Positions 26,201 through 33,171 of a stretch of DNA of 33,545 nt are shown piece after piece. Source of the stretch: Candidatus Omnitrophota bacterium. GTDB taxonomy: Bacteria; Omnitrophota; Koll11; Duberdicusellales; 4484-171. The notes below the pieces were generated by a model that was given only the letters and a program-made list of their open reading frames with translations, had not been told where the DNA came from and did no database searches. Position numbers and translations under genes: made by a program. Where the stretch lies: positions 1-33,545 of the forward strand of contig JAUYCY010000129.1 of assembly GCA_030692055.1 (NCBI GenBank), in the 5' to 3' direction. Numbering within the stretch: the stretch's first letter is position 1; each line of letters begins with the position of its first letter.

Positions 26201-26985
26201 GTTTAGAATATTTATTAGAAGAGGCAAAGAATAACGGATTGCCAATTTTAAAAAGAAGGGCTATTTTAAGAGAATATTTACAAACGATAATCTTAAATGG
26301 TATTTATAGACATAATCTGGGGAAATTAATGTTTTTTACGGGTGGCACCGCGCTGAGATTCTTTTATAACTTGCCGCGTTTCTCCGAGGATTTAGGTTTT
26401 GATACCCGGGGCTTAAGTTATGAAGAATTCAGGGATATATTAGGAGCCGTAGAAAAAGGATTGCGCAAAGAAGGCATATCTTTAGGGATTACGTCTGAGA
26501 AGAGAGATAATCTTTTTGTTGCTGAATTGTATTTTAAAGATTTAATGACATTATATCAGCTTATTGATAAAAGAGGATTAGATTTGATGATTAAAATTGA
26601 GGCTTATAAACCTTTTTGGCGCCTGGAGAGCGAGCCGGGCGTTTTGAGTTTATACGGCTACAATTTATCCTGCCTTTTATTGGGTAAGGGAAATATGTTT
26701 TCGGAAAAACTTTGCGCCCTTTTTAACCGAAAGAGGGGAAGGGACGTTTATGATACGTTATTTATGCTTAAAATGCGCTTTCCTTTTAATAGAGATGTGC
26801 TTATAGCCAATAAAATAGAAGGTTCGCCCAAGGAGCTTATTCTTGAATATTTAAAGAAAATATCAGAAAAAGAATTGAAATTTTTGGCCAATCAGGTTAA
26901 ACCATTTTTATTTAAAGAAGACGATATAGAATTAGTGTTGAAGGCGCCGCTTTATGCGGAGAGATTCCTAAGAGAATATGAATAA
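26194..26985 (+). CDS. AbiEii/AbiGii-type nucleotidyltransferase toxin-like protein
   Basis: A 263-residue member of the AbiEii family (DNA polymerase-beta-like nucleotidyltransferase). The motif is FTGGTALRFFYNLPRFSEDLGFD. The family consensus has EDLDF; here the second acidic residue of the DxD pair reads Gly68 (Glu65-Asp66-Leu67-Gly68), though Asp70 follows two residues later. Activity may therefore be altered. The later segments KLCALFNRKRGRDVYD and LKMRFPF fit the family. It overlaps the antitoxin-like gene by 7 bases. The precursor peptide gene begins only 50 bp downstream, so the pair may share a transcript with it. Confidence 0.85.
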   Translation: MLSLEYLLEEAKNNGLPILKRRAILREYLQTIILNGIYRHNLGKLMFFTGGTALRFFYNLPRFSEDLGFDTRGLSYEEFRDILGAVEKGLRKEGISLGITSEKRDNLFVAELYFKDLMTLYQLIDKRGLDLMIKIEAYKPFWRLESEPGVLSLYGYNLSCLLLGKGNMFSEKLCALFNRKRGRDVYDTLFMLKMRFPFNRDVLIANKIEGSPKELILEYLKKISEKELKFLANQVKPFLFKEDDIELVLKAPLYAERFLREYE

Positions 26986-27034
26986 CGGGATAATTTGCTA
27001 AGAAGATAATCAAAACAGAAAGGAAGGTGAATGT

Positions 27035-27241
27035 ATGTCTAAGAAGAAAAAGTTTAAGCCAGTGATTACGCGGGTAAAACTCAACCCTGAGCAGGCAGTA
27101 TTGCAGTGCAGTTGTTACAACCAGCAGAATTATGCGCCTGTTAATAATGCCTCGGGTAATTGGACGTGCATAGCTCCGGGGACTAGAGGGTCAACGATAG
27201 ACCTGAGTTTGGGTAACGAGCCTGACGTCAGTGGCTCATAA
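27035..27241 (+). CDS. Candidate RiPP precursor peptide (Cys-containing, 68 residues)
   Basis: A 68-residue peptide with an ideal ribosome binding site (AGGAAGG at 27021-27027, spacing 7). The basic N-terminus MSKKKKFKPVITRVKLNPEQ (1-20) reads as a leader. The second half is Asn/Gly/Ser/Pro-rich, with three Cys (25, 27, 45), Trp43, Arg51 and a C-terminal Ser68 (VSGS). It lies directly before two SPASM radical SAM genes and near PqqD, which is the usual order in RiPP clusters. The C-x-C pair and Cys45 could be sites of thioether or other radical chemistry. I do not recognise it as PqqA, mycofactocin, subtilosin or a sactipeptide of known type. Cleavage site unknown. Confidence 0.7.
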   Translation: MSKKKKFKPVITRVKLNPEQAVLQCSCYNQQNYAPVNNASGNWTCIAPGTRGSTIDLSLGNEPDVSGS

Positions 27242-27288
27242 GCCCTTTTGATTTTGTAATTTGGCAGAGCAAGATCCTCTAGGACGAT

Positions 27289-27312
27289 GCCGGAAATTCA
27301 CGGATTGCCGGC
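27289..27312 (+). promoter_or_regulatory. Intercistronic hairpin between precursor and first maturase
   Basis: Arms GCCGG (27289-27293) and CCGGC (27308-27312) pair, with three more A-T pairs beyond one mismatch. There is no T-run after it. It falls in the 111-bp gap between the precursor gene and the radical SAM gene, where RiPP operons often carry an attenuating or stabilising hairpin that keeps precursor mRNA in excess. The remaining gap holds no convincing gene. Confidence 0.35.
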
Positions 27313-27352
27313 CCAAAGGAGATGAACGATGTGCGTTTAGGAGAATGTAACG

Positions 27353-28426
27353 ATGAAAGAAATCGGTTCAGGTCATTTTTATGGTAGATTACGTAATAAA
27401 AAAAGACACCATCCCTTAAATGGTCAGATAGAACTTACCTACCGTTGCAATTTTAACTGTATCCATTGCTACTGCAAAGCCTTAGAAGATAACGCTGGGG
27501 AATTAAATACCTTGGAGTGGAAGAAAACCTTAGATGAAATTCAAAGTCAAGGATGTGTTTATTTAACCCTTACAGGAGGAGACCCTTTAATCAGGGAGGA
27601 TTTTTTAGAACTCTATGCTTACGCCAAGAAAAGATGTTTCATTATTACTATATTTACTAATGGTCAGTCATTAAACAGAAGGATACTTAATTATTTAGCA
27701 AAATCACCCCCTTTTTCTATAGAGATTACCTTGAATGGAATTACTAAAGAAACCTACGAATCAATTACCCAAGTAAAAGATTCCTTTTCTATAGTGATGG
27801 AGAATATAAAAAAAATAAAAGAAAAAAATCTCCCCTTGGTTTTAAAATCAAACTGTCTTAAACAAAATAAAGATGAGATAGCCAGAATAAAGTCATTTGT
27901 AGATGGATTTTTAGGCAAAAAAAGAGGCAGATACCATTTTAAATATGACCCGATGATATATCCCCGGCTTAACAAAGATAAGAGACCTACTCGCTTTAGG
28001 CTTTCTTTCGAGGACTTATTGGATTTAAAAAGGCAGGATGTAGATATTTGGCAGGAGCATCGCAAGCGCCTGGATGCGGATTTTCCTGATTTGGGAAGAG
28101 ACAAGGGTTTTCTTTATCATTGCAATGCCTGGATAGGGCAGTTCTTCATTAATCCCTACGGACGTCTTAAGTTCTGTAATTTTTCAGGAAAGTTTAGTAT
28201 TGACCTGAAAACCACCGCATTTAAAGAGGGTTTCTATAAGATATTTCCTAACCTCTTAAATGAAAAGTTCAAAACAGATTCTAAATGTAAGGATTGTCAG
28301 TTAAGGCCAATTTGCTATCATTGCCCGGGGAGGGCGTATTTAGAGACCGGGGATGAAGAGGCGCCGGTTCCTTATTACTGTGAGTTGGCTAAAGAAACAG
28401 CAAAATTGATGGGATACAGACAATAG
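27353..28426 (+). CDS. Radical SAM/SPASM peptide maturase, intact
   Basis: A 357-residue radical SAM enzyme. The [4Fe-4S]/SAM motif is Cys32-x3-Cys36-x2-Cys39 in TYRCNFNCIHCYC. The TGGDPL and TNGQSL blocks of the barrel follow. The C-terminal SPASM domain is complete: Cys257, Gly270, Cys275, then Cys312-x2-Cys315-x5-Cys321-x2-Cys324 and Cys343, enough for two auxiliary clusters. Such enzymes generally install thioether or C-C crosslinks or epimerise peptides. The precursor candidate is immediately upstream, which is the best clue to its substrate. RBS AGGAG precedes the ATG. Confidence 0.9.
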   Translation: MKEIGSGHFYGRLRNKKRHHPLNGQIELTYRCNFNCIHCYCKALEDNAGELNTLEWKKTLDEIQSQGCVYLTLTGGDPLIREDFLELYAYAKKRCFIITIFTNGQSLNRRILNYLAKSPPFSIEITLNGITKETYESITQVKDSFSIVMENIKKIKEKNLPLVLKSNCLKQNKDEIARIKSFVDGFLGKKRGRYHFKYDPMIYPRLNKDKRPTRFRLSFEDLLDLKRQDVDIWQEHRKRLDADFPDLGRDKGFLYHCNAWIGQFFINPYGRLKFCNFSGKFSIDLKTTAFKEGFYKIFPNLLNEKFKTDSKCKDCQLRPICYHCPGRAYLETGDEEAPVPYYCELAKETAKLMGYRQ

Positions 28427-28430
28427 AAAA

Positions 28431-29462
28431 ATGGAAATTAAATCCTATAATAATTTCTGGCAACGAATACATAAATCCGCGAAAGAAAATGGTTTTCCTT
28501 TGAGGGTAATGTGGGAATTGACCTACAGATGCAATTTTAAATGCAGGCATTGCTATGTGCCAAAAAGTTATAAAAAGAAAAGTAGGCAGGAACTTAACAC
28601 CCAAGAGGTATTTTATATTTTAGACCAACTTGCGGATCTCGGCTGTTTTTATTTAGGATTTACCGGTGGTGAGCCATTTTTAAGAGAGGATATATTTGAT
28701 ATATTGTGGTATGCCAAGAAGAAAGGTTTTCAGATTATTATTTATACCAATGGTTCGCTCATAGATAAAGCCAAAGCCGAGGAATTGAAGCAGCTCAACC
28801 CAAATAAAGTAGATATTACTATCCCGGCTATAAGTAAAAAAGCTTTTGAGCATATTACTGGGGTTAAGAGATGTCGCGATAAGGTATTTAAAGCCATCGG
28901 ACTTTTGCATAAAAATGGAATCAAGCTCGGATTTAAGAGTTGCCTGTTAAAAGTAAATGAGAATGAGATAAAAGAAATTCAGGATTTTGCAGCTTCGTTA
29001 GGCGCTTTACATCGCTTAGACAATAGGCTTTCACCGCGTTTAGATGGCGATAGAGAGCCGTATAGATATCGGGGAGGGTTGAACGAGAAATCTGTAGCAG
29101 GTAACACGTATCAGGTAACACGTAGCAGATCTTGTGAAATAGGGCAGGATTACGAAAAAACTAAGCACGAACCACGCCATGCCTGCCGGCAGGCAGGAAC
29201 CACGAACCACGAACCACTTTTTAAATGCGGGGTAGGAGTAAGTCAGGCAGCCATAAATCCCTTTGGTGAATTGAAGATGTGTTTGATGATAGATTATCCT
29301 AAGTATAAGATATTGAATAAGCAGGTATCAGGTATCAGGTATCAGGTATCAGGTAACACGTCACACGTATCGGGTAGCACGTATCAGGTAGCAGGTAACA
29401 CGTCGCACGTCACACGTCGCACGTCAGGAAGATGGCCTGAAATGTGCGTGGGAGAGACTTAA
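28431..29462 (+). CDS. Second radical SAM/SPASM maturase, interrupted by heptamer repeats and frameshifted
   Basis: The open frame gives 343 residues. The SAM motif is Cys34-x3-Cys38-x2-Cys41 in TYRCNFKCRHCYVP, with TGGEPF and YTNGSL following. The SPASM opening CGVGVSQAAINPFGELKMC is present at 266-284. Two in-frame repeat inserts lie at about residues 222-262, and a third (29322-29426, 35 codons) starts at residue 298. After it this frame ends at 29462. The missing SPASM C-terminus (Cys-x2-Cys-x5-Cys-x2-Cys) is encoded in the +1 frame, 29428-29643. The gene could be inactive, phase-variable or mis-assembled. It begins 5 bp after the first maturase. Confidence 0.8.
   Translation: MEIKSYNNFWQRIHKSAKENGFPLRVMWELTYRCNFKCRHCYVPKSYKKKSRQELNTQEVFYILDQLADLGCFYLGFTGGEPFLREDIFDILWYAKKKGFQIIIYTNGSLIDKAKAEELKQLNPNKVDITIPAISKKAFEHITGVKRCRDKVFKAIGLLHKNGIKLGFKSCLLKVNENEIKEIQDFAASLGALHRLDNRLSPRLDGDREPYRYRGGLNEKSVAGNTYQVTRSRSCEIGQDYEKTKHEPRHACRQAGTTNHEPLFKCGVGVSQAAINPFGELKMCLMIDYPKYKILNKQVSGIRYQVSGNTSHVSGSTYQVAGNTSHVTRRTSGRWPEMCVGET
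29094..29128 (+). repeat. Heptamer array 1 inside the second maturase gene
   Basis: Four consecutive 7-bp units from 29098 (CAGGTAA, CACGTAT, CAGGTAA, CACGTAG) plus partial units at both ends. The family is CASGTAN. The array keeps the reading frame and encodes the stretch AGNTYQVTRSRS. The units match those of the large array at 29322-29426. Confidence 0.85.
29166..29217 (+). repeat. Heptamer array 2 (CACGAAC units) with a 16-bp perfect palindrome
   Basis: Units of CACGAAC occur at 29166-29172 and, after an insert, at 29201-29207 and 29208-29214, with partial units. Between them 29180-29195 is a perfect palindrome, TGCCTGCC followed by GGCAGGCA. The stretch stays in frame (encoding EPRHACRQAGTTNHEP) and falls between the radical SAM and SPASM parts of the protein. 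Confidence 0.85.
29322..29426 (+). repeat. Heptamer array 3: 15 tandem 7-bp units
   Basis: Exactly 15 contiguous heptamers. The first four are identical CAGGTAT, the rest are variants such as CACGTCA, CACGTAT and CACGTCG. Because 7 is not a multiple of 3, each unit gained or lost shifts the downstream frame. At 15 units the SPASM C-terminus is out of frame; 14 or 17 units put it in frame. A loss among units 1-10 would create a TAG in the array, whereas loss of one of units 12-15 leaves an open frame. Confidence 0.9.
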
Positions 29463-29643
29463 GGAATTAGTTGCAGCTATAAAGCCGGATAAAAATTATC
29501 AGTGTGGTAAATGTATTCTATACAGTTATTGCAAATGGTGCCCGGGGAAGACCTGGCTTTACAATAAAACCTTTACCTCTTGTGAGCCCGAAAGTAAAAA
29601 TTGGGCAATGCAAAGAAAGTTGGGTTATGAAGACAGAGGTTAA
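29428..29643 (+). pseudogene. Out-of-frame C-terminal SPASM part of the second maturase
   Basis: Without its own start codon, the +1 frame reads EDGLKCAWERLKELVAAIKP, then CGKCILYSYCKWCPGKTW and FTSCEP, ending TAA at 29641-29643. This supplies the Cys-x2-Cys-x5-Cys-x2-Cys and final Cys that the open frame 28431-29462 lacks, matching the layout in the intact maturase at 27353. It would be translated only after a frame change in array 3 or by ribosomal slippage. Its end overlaps the next gene start (29627). Confidence 0.8.
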
Positions 29644-30550
29644 ACTTAAAATTTCCGGTATAGTTATTTTGATGCAAAGTCATTTTGACCTTGAGCAACT
29701 TAGCAAAGAAAATCAAAGAAGCCAGCACACTGAAAGGTTTAATAATTTTCTATGCGAAGGTAAGGATAAGCCAGATATTTTAATTAAGATTAATATAGTG
29801 GATAGGTTGCCGCAAATCCCAGCAGCTAAAAATATCTTCATTGCCTACCATCCTGACGGGCACAGCGAGAACTGGCGGATGCAAAAAAAAGGCAATGCTT
29901 ATATTTACCGCTGTCCCTTAAAAAATAAACAACAGGTTATGCTGGTAAATAAATCCTTTAATAGAGCAACCGCTTATCTATTACCCAAGAAGAATAAAGG
30001 TTGGGTTTGGAGTATTACGGATATTATCTATGATTTCTTACAAGTTCTTTTAATAAATTATTTTGCCTTAAAGAAAAAAGGAATCTTTGTGCATAGTATT
30101 GGGGTAAGGGATTTAGATGGCAGGGGCCTGCTTTTTGCCGGCAAATCAGGCGCCGGTAAGAGCACTACCGCCAGGCTCTGGCATAAATATTCAAAGGCAA
30201 CTGTGTTAAATGATGACCGGATAATTGTGCGCAGATTAAATGGCAAATTTTTTATTTATGGCTCGCCCTGGCATGGAGAATTTGGCGATTATCTTCACTC
30301 CCGCATTGAATCCGCACCCTTGGAAAAATTATTTTTTATTTATCATTCTCCGCATAATACCCTAAGGAGTATTTCTGTGAAAGAGGCATTCCGCCGGCTT
30401 TATCCTGCGTTTTTCCCTCCCTTCTGGAACAGGGCGTGTTTAGAAAATACTGTTTCTTTTTGTCAGGCTTTGGTAAATAACGTCGCCTCTTTTAAGTTGG
30501 GGTTTGTAAATGATAAAAAAGTTATTAAGTTTATAAGAAAAATAAGATGA
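29627..30550 (+). CDS. HPr-kinase-like P-loop protein (RiPP/lasso-type kinase family)
   Basis: A 307-residue protein. ATG 29627 is chosen; an earlier GTG (29504) would translate the overlapping SPASM frame and is rejected. The C-terminal half resembles HPr kinase/phosphorylase: FVHSIGV, Walker A GKSGAGKST (172-180), VLNDDRIIV and YGSPWHGE. The N-terminal half is unlike HPr kinase. Related proteins occur with PqqD in HprK-rel cassettes and in lasso-peptide clusters, where they phosphorylate the C-terminal Ser of the precursor. The candidate precursor here ends in Ser. No HPr gene is visible. Overlaps the downstream gene by 4 bases. Confidence 0.82.
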   Translation: MKTEVKLKISGIVILMQSHFDLEQLSKENQRSQHTERFNNFLCEGKDKPDILIKINIVDRLPQIPAAKNIFIAYHPDGHSENWRMQKKGNAYIYRCPLKNKQQVMLVNKSFNRATAYLLPKKNKGWVWSITDIIYDFLQVLLINYFALKKKGIFVHSIGVRDLDGRGLLFAGKSGAGKSTTARLWHKYSKATVLNDDRIIVRRLNGKFFIYGSPWHGEFGDYLHSRIESAPLEKLFFIYHSPHNTLRSISVKEAFRRLYPAFFPPFWNRACLENTVSFCQALVNNVASFKLGFVNDKKVIKFIRKIR

Positions 30551-32193
30551 GGATATTTGCAGCAAATCAATTTATCTCGGATTTGAATGAATCTTCGTCT
30601 GAGAAAGGTTTATATGGGGCTTGGGTAGCGACAAGCGATTTTTATAAGAATCTGCTGCGCTTTGGCACTTTTGATGAGTATAATTTTTTTATTCTTCCGG
30701 AAGATAAAAAAAAGCACCTTTTGAGTAAAAGTTTAATTCCTTATGCCAATAATAAAAAAATAAAATTTAAAAAAATTACTCATCTTCCCGCATTTCTTAG
30801 GGATACAGATAATTTTATTTTTTTTACCTGTTCACCATCACTGTTTTACATAGCTAATCTGCGGAGTTTACACGCAAAAAAATATTTTCCTATCTGTGGC
30901 CTGACCCACACAATAAGTTACGCCCGCTTAATAAGTCGAGACTTTTTTTATAATATAGTTTCTGACCTTGAGGCCTTTGATTCTATTATTTGTACAAGTA
31001 AGTCTGTTCTTGAGTCTTTAAGGCAAATTCATCAACTGATAAGAAAAGATTTTTCTCGCAAGTTTTGCGTAAACTTGAAATTTAAAGCCAGATTAGACCA
31101 GCTACCCTTAGGGGTAAATAGCCAAGATTATAACCAAAACAATAAAAATGCATCTCGCAAAAGATTAGGGCTTCCTGGTAAGAAAATCATCATCATTTAT
31201 TTTGGCCGTCTTTCAATTTCAGATAAAGCCGATCTTTATCCACTGCTCTTTACCTTTAGAAACCTGTTAAAAGAAAATAAAAATATTTTGCTTGTGCTTG
31301 CTGGTAAAAATTTTCCTGGTAGATATACAGAGAAGGTAAAGAAGATAGCGAGGGAAATGGAAATCTCTAAATATATGAGATTCTTTATTAATCCTTCGCA
31401 CAACGAGAAATGTTTATTATATTCTGCCAGCGACATTTATGTATCTCCGGTTGATAATCCACAGGAATCATTTGGCTTGACCGTTCTTGAGGCAATGGCT
31501 GCGGGTTTGCCGCTAGTAGTCTCTAATTGGGGTGGATATAAAGACATAGCCAAGCACACTAAGACCGGTTTCTTAATTCCTACTTTTTGGGCAGATTGTA
31601 ATCGTCAGACCGCAGATTATACTTATTTGTTTGATAGTTACTCTAGCATTGAGAGTTTTGCCCTGGGACAGTCCGTATGCGTAGATATTGGAAAAATGAC
31701 CGAATATCTTAATTTGCTCATTAAAAATAAAGATTTGCGTTCTAAAATGGGTAGCAATGCCAGAGAATATGTGTTCAAGAATTATGACTGGTCAGTGGTT
31801 ATTCCTAAATATGAAAGACTCTGGGATGAACTAATAGATGAAACCAAGGCATACAAAAAATCACCTAAAAGAGAACCTCTTTTTTATCCCAAATATTTTG
31901 AGTGTTTTAAGCATTATTCTTCTCATATATTAAATAAGCGAACCCATATCATCATAACAGAAGAAGGAATACAATTATTGAAGACAAGAGAATTTCCAGC
32001 GGGAATTCCGTCATTGGGTCTTATCGCGCCCAAAATAGTTTTATTAATACTTTTTTATTTAAAAGAAAGACAGGGCTCGAGCCTTGAGAAGATAAAGGAC
32101 CATATAAATGAGTTTTTTAAAGAGATGAGTTGGGATAGAATTAATTATCATATTATGTGGATGTTAAAGTATTATCTTACGGAGCTAGCTTAA
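30547..32193 (+). CDS. GT4-type glycosyltransferase with an extra C-terminal domain
   Basis: A 548-residue protein. Residues about 1-445 form a GT-B fold: GTP/UDP-sugar side with FGRLSISDKAD around 220-228, LVLAGKNFPGRY, and the family's ESFGLTVLEAMAAGLPLV with the E-x7-E pair at Glu307 and Glu315. The last approximately 95 residues (about 450-548) are separate, helix-rich and not part of the catalytic fold; their function is not recognised. ATG overlaps the kinase-like gene by 4 bases. Acceptor could be a peptide, lipid or polysaccharide. Confidence 0.82.
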   Translation: MRIFAANQFISDLNESSSEKGLYGAWVATSDFYKNLLRFGTFDEYNFFILPEDKKKHLLSKSLIPYANNKKIKFKKITHLPAFLRDTDNFIFFTCSPSLFYIANLRSLHAKKYFPICGLTHTISYARLISRDFFYNIVSDLEAFDSIICTSKSVLESLRQIHQLIRKDFSRKFCVNLKFKARLDQLPLGVNSQDYNQNNKNASRKRLGLPGKKIIIIYFGRLSISDKADLYPLLFTFRNLLKENKNILLVLAGKNFPGRYTEKVKKIAREMEISKYMRFFINPSHNEKCLLYSASDIYVSPVDNPQESFGLTVLEAMAAGLPLVVSNWGGYKDIAKHTKTGFLIPTFWADCNRQTADYTYLFDSYSSIESFALGQSVCVDIGKMTEYLNLLIKNKDLRSKMGSNAREYVFKNYDWSVVIPKYERLWDELIDETKAYKKSPKREPLFYPKYFECFKHYSSHILNKRTHIIITEEGIQLLKTREFPAGIPSLGLIAPKIVLLILFYLKERQGSSLEKIKDHINEFFKEMSWDRINYHIMWMLKYYLTELA

Positions 32194-33171
32194 ATGATGA
32201 GTCAGCAAAAGATATTTTATTTCTGCTATGACCACCAGCAGCCCACCGGCGGACAAAAACAGATGTATAGGCATATAGATATCCTGAATAGAAATGGATA
32301 CGAGGCCTATGCCTTACATACTCTAAAAGGGCTTCAACTAACTTGGTTTGAGAATAATACTAAAGTTATTGACCGACAAAGGTTTAATAAGATATACAAT
32401 AAAAACAGAGATTATATTGTTCTTCCGGAAGATTTAGGCAGGAAGATATCAGCCTTTCCTGGTAAAAAAGTTATTTTTAATCAGAATATTTACCATGGAT
32501 TCAATACTTTCGGATTTAACAAAATCGATAAGTGGCCCTACCTTGATAATAATGTAAAGTTTGTGATGGCAGTTTCAGCTCATAATCAGAGGTATCTACA
32601 ATTTATTTTTCCCCATATCCGCATAAGGCGCGTTTATAACGGCGTAGATGCAGAGAAATTCACCTATAAGCCACTGACGCAAAAGAAGAAAATGATTGCG
32701 ATATTGCCAGGCAAAGCTTCTGTTGATAATACTTTTCTTTTTCAGGCGCTCTCTGCAAGGGCAAAACAACACCTTAATCTACTTCGGCGCTATAAATGGC
32801 AATTCGTGGATAGATGTTCTGAAGAAAAAATGGCCAAGATTTTTGGTCAGTCTCTGATTTTTGTATTTCTTAGTATATATGAAGGCTGTCCCTTGATGCC
32901 GTTGGAGGCAATGTTATCAGGCGCCATCGTCGTAGCATATAAAAGGGGCCCCTATGCGGAGTACCTTAATAATGCAAATTCGTTTTTGGTCGATATGGCG
33001 GATAAATTAGGAGTAATAAAAATAGTTGAAGATATAGCAGAAAAATTTGAATCTAAAAGTAAAGATTTAACCTTGGTAAGCCAAAAGGCAGATGAAACTG
33101 CCAGAAGATACTCCTTAGAACGCGAAGAAAAAAGTGTGCTTCAATTCTGGAAAGAAGTATTACATGCGTAA
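32194..33171 (+). CDS. Glycosyltransferase, GT-B/GT4-like
   Basis: A 325-residue glycosyltransferase. The N-terminus has QPTGGQKQMYRHIDILNRNGY, typical of the acceptor domain start (a Gly-Gly loop followed by a helix). Near 235-265 it has IYEGCPLMPLEAMLSGAIVVAY, the donor-binding E-rich block. ATG directly follows the stop of the preceding gene; the ATG at 32197 is an alternative. Shorter than most GT4 enzymes but with both halves recognisable. Substrate unknown; the gene is part of the same co-directional run and overlaps the next by 8 bases. Confidence 0.78.
   Translation: MMSQQKIFYFCYDHQQPTGGQKQMYRHIDILNRNGYEAYALHTLKGLQLTWFENNTKVIDRQRFNKIYNKNRDYIVLPEDLGRKISAFPGKKVIFNQNIYHGFNTFGFNKIDKWPYLDNNVKFVMAVSAHNQRYLQFIFPHIRIRRVYNGVDAEKFTYKPLTQKKKMIAILPGKASVDNTFLFQALSARAKQHLNLLRRYKWQFVDRCSEEKMAKIFGQSLIFVFLSIYEGCPLMPLEAMLSGAIVVAYKRGPYAEYLNNANSFLVDMADKLGVIKIVEDIAEKFESKSKDLTLVSQKADETARRYSLEREEKSVLQFWKEVLHA

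Noticed and set aside
27322..27385. A 21-codon ORF starting ATG 27322 between precursor and maturase.
   Set aside because: It overlaps the maturase start in another frame and has no recognisable peptide features.
22086..28426. PqqD, radical SAM and MBL-type proteins read as a PQQ cofactor locus.
   Set aside because: No PqqA-like peptide with the Glu-x3-Tyr pattern and no PqqC are present; the MBL protein at 18516 is 4 kb away and not specific to PqqB.
29094..29426. Repeat arrays considered as a CRISPR array.
   Set aside because: Units are contiguous 7-bp repeats without spacers, and no cas gene is present.
29504..29626. In-frame upstream extension of the HPr-kinase-like gene starting at GTG 29504.
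   Set aside because: This stretch overlaps, in another frame, the Cys-rich SPASM C-terminus, which is clearly the real coding sequence; kinase homology begins only after ATG 29627.
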